This document shows, in pieces, positions 1-5,157 of a DNA stretch of 6,707 nt. The notes beneath the pieces were generated by a model. It was not told where the DNA came from. It was given only the letters and a program-made list of their open reading frames with translations, and made no database searches. This DNA is from Clostridia bacterium. Lineage in GTDB: Bacteria > Bacillota > Sulfobacillia > SLMV01. A program made the position numbers and the translations under genes. Position 1 is the stretch's first letter. The number at the start of each line of letters is the position of its first letter. The stretch is from NCBI GenBank assembly GCA_003554565.1, contig PWGR01000055.1, forward strand, positions 1-6,707. The letters run 5' to 3'.

Positions 1-65
1 ATCAACCTTCTCCCGGATGGGATCCCGGAAGGAAGAGCAGAGAGAGAGGCGAAATTAACAGTTGA
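1..65 (+). other. Possible 3' tail of an upstream gene, unresolved
   Basis: All three forward frames are open at the left edge. One closes at TAA 56-58, one at TGA 63-65 (directly before a TTG), and one stays open to TGA 178-180. Any of them could be the end of an upstream gene in the same operon as the methyltransferase. The fragment is too short to choose between them or to recognise a product. Confidence 0.25.
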
Positions 66-80
66 TTGGAGGAAAAACAA

Positions 81-715
81 TTGCTATCTGAAGGGCTTTC
101 TACCGATGTCGGGCTGGTGTGGAACGGCAAGAATGATGTCGAGAGAAAGGCACTGCCCCTCCGCGTCAGTGAGAGAGTGACCGGGCCGCGGGTGCAGCAG
201 TATCGACTGCCGCTGGTGGCATGGCCGGACAACTACCCCCGCGACTGGAAAAATAAGCTGATCTTGGGTGACAACCGCTACGTGATGACCTCTCTGCTTG
301 AGGACTTCGCTGGCGAAATAGACCTCATTTATGTTGATCCTCCTTTTGCAACCGGTGCAGAATTTACCGTCCCGGTCCGGGTGGGTAAAGAGAGAGCATC
401 TGCCGGTGACAAAGTGCTCAGCAAGACAGCCTATAGTGATAACTGGAGCCAGGGACTATCCTCTTACCTGCAGATGATCTATGAGCAGCTCAATCTGATG
501 AGGCAGCTCCTGTCAGATACGGGAACCCTCTACATTCATCTCGATTGGCACACAGGTCACTACGTCAAAGTGGTCGCTGACGAGATCTTCGGGCGGGATA
601 ATTTCCGAAACGAAATCATATGGCACTACGACATTGGAAGCGGCCCACGCAGGGATTTCAAGCGAAAGCACGACATGATCCTGCGGTACAGCAAATCAGA
701 ACGCTATGTTTTCAA
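81..715 (+). pseudogene. DNA methyltransferase (beta-class, N6-A/N4-C type), 5' part, interrupted by IS
   Basis: This is the N-terminal part of an S-adenosylmethionine-dependent DNA methyltransferase related to type III Mod proteins. The catalytic motif IV is DPPF at residues 86-89 (bases 336-347), preceded by LILGDN at about 61-66. The order motif IV, then target-recognition region, then motifs X and I (the latter two after the insertion) is that of the beta class. I chose TTG 81 as start because GGAGG at 68-72 sits 8 nt upstream; an in-frame TTG at 66 follows a stop immediately and has only a weak, distant purine tract. Codons match the family up to ...RYVF-N (711-715). Beyond that the reading runs into the insertion sequence and stops at TAG 774-776 after about 20 foreign residues. 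The truncated product lacks the SAM-binding motif and should be inactive. Confidence 0.9.
711..715. repeat. Target-site duplication, left copy (TTCAA)
   Basis: TTCAA abuts the left end of the insertion sequence and recurs at 2506-2510 directly after the right end. Removing one copy plus the element restores the methyltransferase frame. The following C (716 and 2511) also matches, so the duplication could be read as 6 bp; symmetry of the inverted repeats favours 5 bp. Confidence 0.92.
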
Positions 716-734
716 CCTAGATCCGGCAAGTAGT
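716..734 (+). repeat. Left terminal inverted repeat of the IS
   Basis: CCTAGATCCGGCAAGTAGT. It pairs with 2487-2505, with mismatches only at positions 2 and 4. Transposase binding and cleavage are expected here. Confidence 0.92.
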
Positions 735-778
735 CTTCTGGAATCGAGCGTGAAGCCTAGCTGGGTGGGGTTTTAGCG

Positions 779-850
779 ATGGTGGTTACGGAAAAAAACA
801 TGACAATAAAAAGAGGGCTCCTTTGCACACACAGCGAAGTGTGTATTTAG
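779..850 (+). CDS. Possible 23-aa leader peptide of the transposase
   Basis: ATG 779 runs to TAG 848-850, with a GGGTGGGG tract (763-770) 8 nt upstream as a possible ribosome binding site. A second in-frame ATG is at 800. The predicted peptide ends THSEVCI and resembles nothing I recognise. What makes it notable is position: the frame passes through 813-824, the left arm of the stem that buries the transposase ribosome binding site, so ribosomes here would open that stem. The start lies 2 nt after the stop that ends the truncated methyltransferase, so re-initiation is conceivable. A frame of 24 codons can easily occur by chance, so this is inference. Confidence 0.27.
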   Translation: MVVTEKNMTIKRGLLCTHSEVCI

Positions 851-884
851 GAGAAATACCGAGTAATCGGTGAAAGGAGCCCTC
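813..884 (+). promoter_or_regulatory. Cloverleaf-like leader RNA burying the transposase RBS
   Basis: A perfect 12-bp inverted repeat (813-824 with 873-884) encloses three hairpins. The first is ACACAC/GTGTGT (827-832 with 839-844, 6-nt loop). The second is a weak ATTT/AAAT stem (845-848 with 854-857) with AGGAG in its loop. The third is CCGA/TCGG (859-862 with 867-870) closed by GTAA, a GNRA-type tetraloop. The right arm contains the transposase ribosome binding site AAAGGAG (873-879), 8 nt before ATG 888. Sequestering the site in transcripts that read in from outside is a known device of IS10 and IS50. Here it would keep transposase low despite transcription through the methyltransferase gene. 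Confidence 0.65.
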
Positions 885-887
885 AAG

Positions 888-2300
888 ATGATCGTAACAG
901 AAGAGCAGGACTTCACACAAGTCAAATTTGAACAGGTTTTCTCCCCGCATGAGGTCAATGAGGCAAAGAAGGCTCTCGAAAACCGTCTCCGGGACGTCGA
1001 CTACGAGGTGCGTTTCGATAATCGTAACACAACGGCTTTCGGGAACTTCTCACTGGTAGAGGCATTCAAGCGGACCGTGGGTTTTTCGGACATGATCACC
1101 GAGGAATTCGATAAGCCGAAGGGACGAAATAGCGTATACTCTTCCGAGGAGCTCTTGGAGTTCCTGGTAGATGCCAACCTCCTTGGAATCTCCCGGTTCA
1201 GTCACAGTGAGATCTTGAAAAAGGATCCGGGGTATCACAATATCAAGGGCATCACGCGCTACCCGGATGAGCGCACTCTGAGGCGAATGCTTTCCGAACT
1301 CAACTCGGCACATGTCGAGCAGATTGTCAACATCAATCGTCGTCTCCTCGAAGCAAAGTCTCTTACGGAACAGCCCCGGAACGTATGGATCGACATCGAT
1401 GATACGGTCATTACCTTGCACGGTAACCAGGGAGGAGGTCACGTGGGATACAATCCCCGGTACCGGGGTCGCCCCTCGTACAACAGCCGGGTATCTTTCC
1501 TGGGAGGTTCGGATGAGATCACCCACCTGGACCTTTATTCTGGCAGTGCCCGGGGCTTCCCTGAGTTCTTCATTGATACGGAGCGATCCCTGCCTGAGAA
1601 GTGGGTCATACGGGGTGTGCGCCTTGATGCGGGCTTTTCTTCGGATACCACCTTCTCGTTCCTGGAGGATCGGCAACTTCTGTATGCCTGCAAGATTAGA
1701 AAGACCCAGCGATTGCAAAAGGCCATTGCGTATCTGGATCGAATGAACCTTTGGCAAAAGCTCGATGAGGATCATCATGTGGCTGAACTGCGAATCCCCC
1801 TTTATGGCTGGAAGAAGGAGCGACGGTTCGTGTTCATCCGCGAAGAATACGACCGAAAGACGGGTCAAAAGGTGGTACGTGGGCTGAAGCACCAGGTGAT
1901 CTACACCAACTTAGAGGATCCTCCGGAGAAAGTCTGGCACTTTTACAATCAGCGATGCACCGTGGAAAATCGCATCGATGAACTCAAGGATGGGTTTGCC
2001 ATGGATCAACAGAGCCAGCGCACCCTGTTTCAAAACCGGGCCTATGCCCTGATCAAGGTCATCGCCTATAACCTGCTCAACTGGATGAAGACGGCGATCA
2101 TGCCCGGGGAAGTGAAAACCTACAGGGCACGGACGCTTCGCAGAAAGATCTTCTGTATCCCTGGCAACGTGGTGGTTTCCGGAAAATACATCCGGCTGGC
2201 GGCTAACCGATGGCTGGAGTCGGTGATTCTGCGCATCAAACACAAGTTTGATGCCTTCCTGTACATCATCGCGGCCCACTTATGGCCGCAGGGAGCCTGA
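888..2300 (+). CDS. IS1380-family DDE transposase
   Basis: A 470-aa transposase that catalyses DNA cleavage and strand transfer at the element's ends. ATG 888 is chosen over the in-frame GTG 870 because AAAGGAG (873-879) lies 8 nt upstream and GTG 870 has no ribosome binding site. The RNase-H-fold catalytic triad is readable: first Asp in WIDIDD (D169 or D171), second Asp in RLDAGFSS (D247), and Glu in CTVENRIDELK (E360). Other family marks are VGYNPRYRGRPSY after the first Asp and the hydrophobic ALIKVIAYNLLNWMK segment after the Glu. The length is normal to slightly long for the family, and no frameshift or stop interrupts it, so it is probably functional. Expression is likely limited by the hairpin that buries its ribosome binding site. 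Confidence 0.95.
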   Translation: MIVTEEQDFTQVKFEQVFSPHEVNEAKKALENRLRDVDYEVRFDNRNTTAFGNFSLVEAFKRTVGFSDMITEEFDKPKGRNSVYSSEELLEFLVDANLLGISRFSHSEILKKDPGYHNIKGITRYPDERTLRRMLSELNSAHVEQIVNINRRLLEAKSLTEQPRNVWIDIDDTVITLHGNQGGGHVGYNPRYRGRPSYNSRVSFLGGSDEITHLDLYSGSARGFPEFFIDTERSLPEKWVIRGVRLDAGFSSDTTFSFLEDRQLLYACKIRKTQRLQKAIAYLDRMNLWQKLDEDHHVAELRIPLYGWKKERRFVFIREEYDRKTGQKVVRGLKHQVIYTNLEDPPEKVWHFYNQRCTVENRIDELKDGFAMDQQSQRTLFQNRAYALIKVIAYNLLNWMKTAIMPGEVKTYRARTLRRKIFCIPGNVVVSGKYIRLAANRWLESVILRIKHKFDAFLYIIAAHLWPQGA

Positions 2301-2505
2301 TATTCTGCAAAAAACTGCATCAAGATTGTGCACCCTCCTGTGACTCCTGTGCTCAAAAAACCCCTTGCATGCCCATATACTGGCAAGTTCGGCACCCCTC
2401 AGGCGATGGGAGGCGCACACCTACCCGCAACGATCTGGGACAGTGCCCAAAACACTCCGAAAATCAGCACCAACCCCAATTCTTGCACTACTTGCCGGAT
2501 CCATG
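2301..2505 (+). other. Non-coding right end of the IS
   Basis: About 205 bp between the transposase stop and the right boundary. I see no gene, and no GC-rich hairpin followed by T residues. Forward frames that open here (for example from 2365) run into the methyltransferase only because the right end happens to be open in that frame. Confidence 0.7.
2487..2505 (-). repeat. Right terminal inverted repeat of the IS
   Basis: Reads CATGGATCCGGCAAGTAGT inward from 2505. It matches the left repeat at 17 of 19 positions. Confidence 0.92.
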
Positions 2506-2510
2506 TTCAA
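2506..2510. repeat. Target-site duplication, right copy (TTCAA)
   Basis: Identical to 711-715. Joining 715 to 2511 gives TTC-AAC-GAC-ATT (F-N-D-I), continuing the methyltransferase frame without loss. Confidence 0.92.
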
Positions 2511-3383
2511 CGACATTCGCCTGCCCGTCCGCAACCCCGAAAGATACGACAGGATAGACCGGCACGGACGGGCCTATTTCGTACGGGGCGATACGGGCAA
2601 AAGGTGTTATGCAGATGAAGGCATCCCGGCAGATGATGTGTTTAGCTACCTCGATACAGACGAGCTCAGGACGCTGAACTCCATGAGTACAGAGAGAAGG
2701 GAAGTGGGTTTTCCCACCCAGAAGCCTGAACACCTGATCTCACGCCTGATACAGGCATCATCCTCGGAAGGTGACCTCACCGCGGACTTCTTCTGCGGCT
2801 CAGGGACAACAGGTGCAGCGGCGGAAAAGCTGGGACGGCGGTGGATCATGTCCGACGTATCCCGCCTCGCACTACACACGACGCGCAAGAGACTTCTTAC
2901 CCGGGTGTTGACATCCTGAGTACGGAGTTTGCGCCGGAGGCAGACACCAGAGCTGCCCGCCTGAACCGGGAATGCGGGACTCATATCAGACTCATACAGA
3001 TCCCGTGGGACATCCCTGCGATGAAAGAGGCGGGCGGGCTTCATTTCTCCCAGCTCAACCGCCTGGAGGTAGATGTAAAGGTGCATCAGAGGAGAGTCAC
3101 CGTCGAGCTCACCGATTTCACCCTCGCCGACCCGGAGCTGCTTCCCGAACGGCTGCGGGGCGGTGGGCACTTCACCGACTGTATCGACTACTGGGCGGTG
3201 GACTTCGATTATAAGGGTGACACGTTCCACAATATGTGGCAGTCATTCCGGACGAGGAGCAGAGAACTCGATACACGGGCAGCACACCAGTACCAAAGAC
3301 CCGGTGCCTACCGGATACTCATCGAGGCAACCGACGTGTTCGGAAACGATACCACCAGCCTCCTCAGCACAGAAATTCCCTGA
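2511..3383 (+). pseudogene. DNA methyltransferase, 3' part, with a frameshift before a PKD-like C-terminal domain
   Basis: This continues the gene broken at 715. In the first frame (2511-2919) it gives IRLPVRNPERYDRIDRHGR, then motif X (GFPTQKPEHLI), then the SAM-binding motif I (ADFFCGSGTT, about residues 303-312 of the rejoined protein), then DVSRLALHTTRKRLL, and stops at 2917-2919. The rest is in the frame one base back (to TGA 3381-3383). Restoring one C in the run at 2900-2902 would read ...RKRLLTPGVDILSTEF... and give one 502-aa protein. The tail (about 3180-3370) has YWAVDFDYKGDTFHNMWQSF and HQYQRPGAYRILIEATDVFGNDTT, which resemble the WDFGDG and Y-PG-Y-hydrophobic-D-G-T pattern of PKD/Ig-like folds. 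The tail could be a separate gene, but its only early start (GTG 2841) overlaps heavily and has no ribosome binding site, so a frameshift or a sequencing error is likelier. Confidence 0.85.
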
Positions 3384-3402
3384 TGCGGGCGGTTGATGCG
3401 AA

Positions 3403-4197
3403 TCATTGCCTGCCCGTACGGAGCACAAAAGATGCCGGTACGATTTCGACGCCGCGCTGCTGCAGCCGCGGGATCATGGCCTCGATGGCTCGAATGGTTA
3501 CGCTACCCCCTTCCGGGCCTACATGCCCAACCCCTACGGCGTAACCCCTCTGTAAAGCTATGTCTGCCAGCGTCAGAATCTGCTGTTCAATGTGCGTTTG
3601 ATCCCTCTGGTTATCCAGAAATACATCCCTCTGCAGGTGAGGCACGCCTGATTGCTCTGCAACATCCGCAACCACCGAATCTGGCGTGGTCTTACTGTCC
3701 ACAAAGAACAGCCCTTCCTGGACGGCCACACGCAGCACTGCGCGCATAACCCTCTCATCCCGGGTGGCCTCTGATCCCATGTGATTGTTCATACCAACAG
3801 CCACCTCTATGCGCCGCAGGCCGAGCCGTATTCTCTCTGCAATCTCCGCATCACTCAGGTCAGTGGTAATACCGTGATCGCCCAACCACTCCGGTCTTCC
3901 CTTTTCTGGTTCCATGGGTACGTGCATGAGCACCTCGAAACCGGATTCCTCGGCCAGAGCTGCTTCTTCCCGGGCGGTGCGGCTGAATGGCATTACTGCA
4001 ACTGTGATCGGCACATCAAGTTTGAACAGTGCCTCGGTCCCTTCACCCCAATTCCCGAGATCATCTATGATGAAGACGACATACCCATCGGCATCACCGC
4101 TCACCACCATGTGCATAAGCATGAGCAACACAACCGCGAAAAAGATGGCGCACTTAATGACTTTCCCTTTCCCAATAATCAACACGAGGTGAAACAC
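3403..4197 (-). CDS. Divergent polysaccharide deacetylase (DUF610/YibQ-like), membrane-anchored
   Basis: A 264-aa protein of the divergent polysaccharide deacetylase family, with a (beta/alpha)-barrel fold of the carbohydrate esterase 4 type; its exact substrate is unknown. Residues ~13-33 are a hydrophobic signal or anchor segment, so the enzyme should act outside the membrane. Family motifs in order are FIIDDLG (42-48, candidate metal-binding Asp pair 45-46), MHVPMEP (91-97), GMNNHMGS (135-142), DSKTT (167-171), RDVFLDN (190-196) and GVGHVGP (222-228). The start is GTG 4197, preceded by AGGGGTGA about 7 nt upstream. The gene converges on the methyltransferase with only 19 bp between stops and no clear terminator there. 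A role in cell-wall or spore-cortex glycan processing is inference. Confidence 0.9.
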   Translation of the reverse strand: MFHLVLIIGKGKVIKCAIFFAVVLLMLMHMVVSGDADGYVVFIIDDLGNWGEGTEALFKLDVPITVAVMPFSRTAREEAALAEESGFEVLMHVPMEPEKGRPEWLGDHGITTDLSDAEIAERIRLGLRRIEVAVGMNNHMGSEATRDERVMRAVLRVAVQEGLFFVDSKTTPDSVVADVAEQSGVPHLQRDVFLDNQRDQTHIEQQILTLADIALQRGYAVGVGHVGPEGGSVTIRAIEAMIPRLQQRGVEIVPASFVLRTGRQ

Positions 4198-4203
4198 CCG
4201 TTG

Positions 4204-4347
4204 TCACCCCTGAGGTATCTCTATGCCTGCGGCTGGCGCATAATCTGAAAAATGACGGAATGACGCTCCCGGCATATGCCGATGGAGCCGATTGAGCAGA
4301 AAAGCCGCACCACAGCAAGGCCCGTGCACCAGCCACAGCTTTGCCAC
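4204..4347 (-). CDS. Doubtful 47-aa small ORF before the deacetylase
   Basis: GTG 4347 has GGGAGG 6 nt upstream, and the frame ends at TGA 4204-4206, inside the region that carries the deacetylase ribosome binding site, so translational coupling is possible. The predicted peptide begins with a short apolar stretch containing a Cys pair (LVHGPCCGAAFLL), then a His/Arg-rich stretch. I recognise no family. The good ribosome binding site argues for it. Ordinary composition and overlap of its start with the -10 of a promoter candidate argue against it. Confidence 0.27.
   Translation of the reverse strand: MAKLWLVHGPCCGAAFLLNRLHRHMPGASFRHFSDYAPAAGIEIPQG
4270..4281. repeat. 12-bp perfect palindrome
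   Basis: CGGCATATGCCG, 73 bp upstream of the deacetylase start codon. It could be an operator for a dimeric repressor or the stem of a leader hairpin. A chance palindrome is also possible. Confidence 0.3.
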
Positions 4348-4374
4348 ATATATCCTCCCGGCAGGTGCTCTCAA
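4347..4374 (-). promoter_or_regulatory. Candidate sigma-A promoter for the deacetylase
   Basis: Minus-strand TTGAGA (4374-4369, 5/6 to TTGACA), a 16-bp spacer, and TATATG (4352-4347, 4/6 to TATAAT). Transcription would start near 4340, leaving a leader of about 140 nt that contains the CGGCATATGCCG palindrome. The spacing is one base short of optimum. Confidence 0.35.
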
Positions 4375-4416
4375 GTAACATGAATTGTCCCGCCTACTGC
4401 CTGCTGCAGTGCGGAA

Positions 4417-4475
4417 GGGGCAGGAGGCAAAGCGCAGTGTCTTGAGCTGAGCCAAACGCTGAGAAAACCTGCCCC
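4417..4475 (-). terminator. Inverted repeat, possible terminator of the small-gene operon
   Basis: GGGGCAGG (4417-4424) pairs with CCTGCCCC (4468-4475). A nested AGCG/CGCT pair (4431-4434, 4457-4460) also forms. It begins about 24 nt beyond the stop of the 63-aa gene. There is no U-rich tail, so termination is only one reading; a structured RNA segment is another. Confidence 0.3.
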
Positions 4476-4498
4476 CGCGCATCCTGTCCCCGCAACAC

Positions 4499-4690
4499 TC
4501 AGGTGTCTTTTCTGATTCTCGCATCAGCTTCATTGACGGCCTCAACGAATTTCTCCCATTCCTCGGGATAAAAGGCACAGCTAGTCGATACGTCCTCGGA
4601 AGCCACAAAAAGACCCACTTCACCTGCTTCTGCCTGCACACCGACAGTCAGCTTTTCGCCTATCTTTCTCTCATCAATAATCGTCTTCAC
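4499..4690 (-). CDS. Hypothetical 63-aa acidic protein
   Basis: I do not recognise this family. GTG 4690 is preceded by a strong GGGGGG purine tract about 8 nt upstream, and the frame ends at TGA 4499-4501. The protein is acidic and soluble-looking. An N-terminal half of short beta-like alternation (EKLTVGVQAEAGEVGLFVAS) precedes a helical C-terminal half with YPEEWEKFVEAVNEA. The latter resembles the end of small regulatory or binding domains in which an aromatic-acidic stretch packs against a sheet. It lies 14 bp downstream of a 48-codon gene on the same strand, with its ribosome binding site in that gap, so the two are probably co-transcribed. Confidence 0.7.
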   Translation of the reverse strand: MKTIIDERKIGEKLTVGVQAEAGEVGLFVASEDVSTSCAFYPEEWEKFVEAVNEADARIRKDT

Positions 4691-4704
4691 AGCTCATCCC
4701 CCCT

Positions 4705-4851
4705 CTACCGCATGATACTCCGCATAAGCTTGCGCCCTATGACCTTGTTTTTCGCTCGCCTGGCTACCCTCCTTGGATTCCCGCTGCTCAGGGTCTCGAC
4801 ATCATTAGCCATTCTTGCCAGTCGATAGAGAAAGCTAACAAGCTTGGACAA
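4705..4851 (-). CDS. Hypothetical 48-aa basic small protein, TTG start
   Basis: TTG 4851 runs to TAG 4705-4707, with AAAGGGGTG 7 nt upstream as ribosome binding site; an internal ATG at 4812 would give a 35-aa form. The N-terminal third is apolar and helical (SKLVSFLYRLARMANDVE). The rest is strongly basic: GNPRRVARRAKNKVIGRKL, then MRSIMR. The pattern of short amphipathic helix, then G-(N/D)-P, then an Arg/Lys helix ending in V-I-G-R-K-L does not look like random frame translation, and small proteins of this style occur in sporulating Clostridia (my recollection, not checked). The basic half could bind nucleic acid or membrane. It is the first gene of a likely two-gene operon with the 63-aa protein. 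Confidence 0.6.
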   Translation of the reverse strand: MSKLVSFLYRLARMANDVETLSSGNPRRVARRAKNKVIGRKLMRSIMR

Positions 4852-4886
4852 AGAGGAACACCCCTTTCACCTTCACCGGCCTATGG

Positions 4887-4932
4887 ACCCGACTCTCGGG
4901 TTCTGCCCCACGGGTCAGCACTTCTGTGCTGA
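4887..4932 (-). promoter_or_regulatory. Two leader hairpins upstream of the 48-aa gene
   Basis: In minus-strand order, TCAGCAC-AGAA-GTGCTGA (4932-4915, 7-bp stem, 4-nt loop) is followed by ACCCGA-GAG-TCGGGT (4901-4887, 6-bp stem, 3-nt loop). Both lie between the candidate promoter and the TTG start. They may stabilise the mRNA or regulate it; neither has a U tract. Confidence 0.4.
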
Positions 4933-4981
4933 GGAATTCGAGAACGGTAGCCCGCCTCCTCCACCCATTTTGCCGGGATCT

Positions 4982-5010
4982 ACTGTATGCATATCGCAGG
5001 GGTGTGCCAA
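4982..5010 (-). promoter_or_regulatory. Candidate sigma-A promoter of the small-gene operon
   Basis: Minus-strand TTGGCA (5010-5005, 5/6), a 17-bp spacer, and TACAGT (4987-4982, 4/6). The predicted transcript would have a leader of about 125 nt containing two hairpins before the 48-aa gene. Confidence 0.4.
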
Positions 5011-5121
5011 CTGCATGACATACCTGAGCAGTGAATATCAAGAGTAAGGATTTCGTTTCCTGCGGTAAATGGAAGATGGGAGATCTCCTCGGGCTCCGCC
5101 TCCTCCAGAGATCTCTTGTGT

Positions 5122-5147
5122 GGGCGGGGCGCCGCAGCACCCCGCCC
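5122..5147 (-). terminator. GC-rich hairpin after the SASP gene
   Basis: GGGCGGGG (5122-5129) pairs perfectly with CCCCGCCC (5140-5147) around a 10-nt loop, starting 10 nt beyond the SASP stop codon. The stem is very stable, but the downstream sequence (CACACAAGAG) lacks a U tract, so it may act as a 3' end stabiliser or a weak terminator. Confidence 0.5.
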
Positions 5148-5157
5148 GCCGTCGCCC

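Larger units (their letters stand above)
716..2505 (+). mobile_element. IS1380-family insertion sequence, complete, 1790 bp
   Basis: The element is bounded by 19-bp inverted repeats matching at 17 of 19 positions: left CCTAGATCCGGCAAGTAGT, and right, read inward, CATGGATCCGGCAAGTAGT. It is flanked by TTCAA direct repeats. A left end starting with CC (here CCTAG) and a 5-bp target duplication fit the ISEcp1-like part of the IS1380 family. It carries one intact DDE transposase gene (888-2300), with about 170 bp of left leader and about 205 bp of non-coding right end. The intact gene, clean duplication and good repeats suggest a recent, possibly still mobile insertion. It inactivates the host methyltransferase. 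Confidence 0.95.
4198..4498 (-). other. 301-bp interval upstream of the deacetylase: candidate promoter, palindrome, possible tiny ORF
   Basis: I see no secure gene here. On the minus strand there is a TTGAGA / 16-bp / TATATG promoter candidate (4347-4374), and a 47-codon frame from GTG 4347 that would conflict with it. There is a perfect 12-bp palindrome CGGCATATGCCG (4270-4281), and an 8-bp inverted repeat GGGGCAGG/CCTGCCCC (4417-4424 with 4468-4475). Confidence 0.5.
4852..5157 (-). other. 306-bp intergenic region: operon leader and SASP downstream region
   Basis: No convincing gene on either strand. On the minus strand it holds the SASP downstream hairpin (5122-5147), a GAGATCTC stem pair (5080-5087 with 5108-5115, 20-nt loop), a promoter candidate (4982-5010) and two leader hairpins before the 48-aa gene. 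The forward frame 4844-5047 is proline-rich, has no ribosome binding site and looks spurious. Confidence 0.6.

Noticed and set aside
813..884. tRNA or tRNA-like gene, given the cloverleaf shape
   Set aside because: Stem lengths are wrong, there is no T-loop GTTCGA-type sequence and no CCA-compatible acceptor. The outer stem instead contains a ribosome binding site at the correct spacing to ATG 888.
1050..1892. 280-codon open frame on the minus strand inside the transposase
   Set aside because: It lies wholly antisense to a transposase with readable catalytic motifs, has no recognisable motif, and is a shadow of G+C-rich codon use.
725..2498. Alternative IS ends with ATCC (or GATCC) as the target duplication
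   Set aside because: ATCC/GATCC also flanks a GGCAAGTAGT core, but those bases belong to the inverted repeats on both sides, and that cut gives unequal ends. The TTCAA boundaries extend the repeats to 19 bp, start with CC as expected for the family, and rejoin the host frame with a sensible protein.
2892..2905. Programmed -1 ribosomal frameshift in the methyltransferase
   Set aside because: No X-XXY-YYZ slippery heptamer in the correct frame and no obvious downstream pseudoknot. Loss of one C explains the shift more simply.
2365..2919. Methyltransferase 3' part as a stand-alone gene starting inside the IS
   Set aside because: The first ~47 codons are IS right-end sequence with no ribosome binding site. 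Homology begins at 2511, exactly after the duplication.
3393..4248. Forward frames 3393-3749 and 3781-4248
   Set aside because: Both are antisense to the deacetylase, whose motifs are continuous across the region.
4835..5140. 101-codon minus-strand frame
   Set aside because: It overlaps the leader and start of the 48-aa gene in another frame, is Arg/Pro/Ser-rich without pattern, and has no ribosome binding site.
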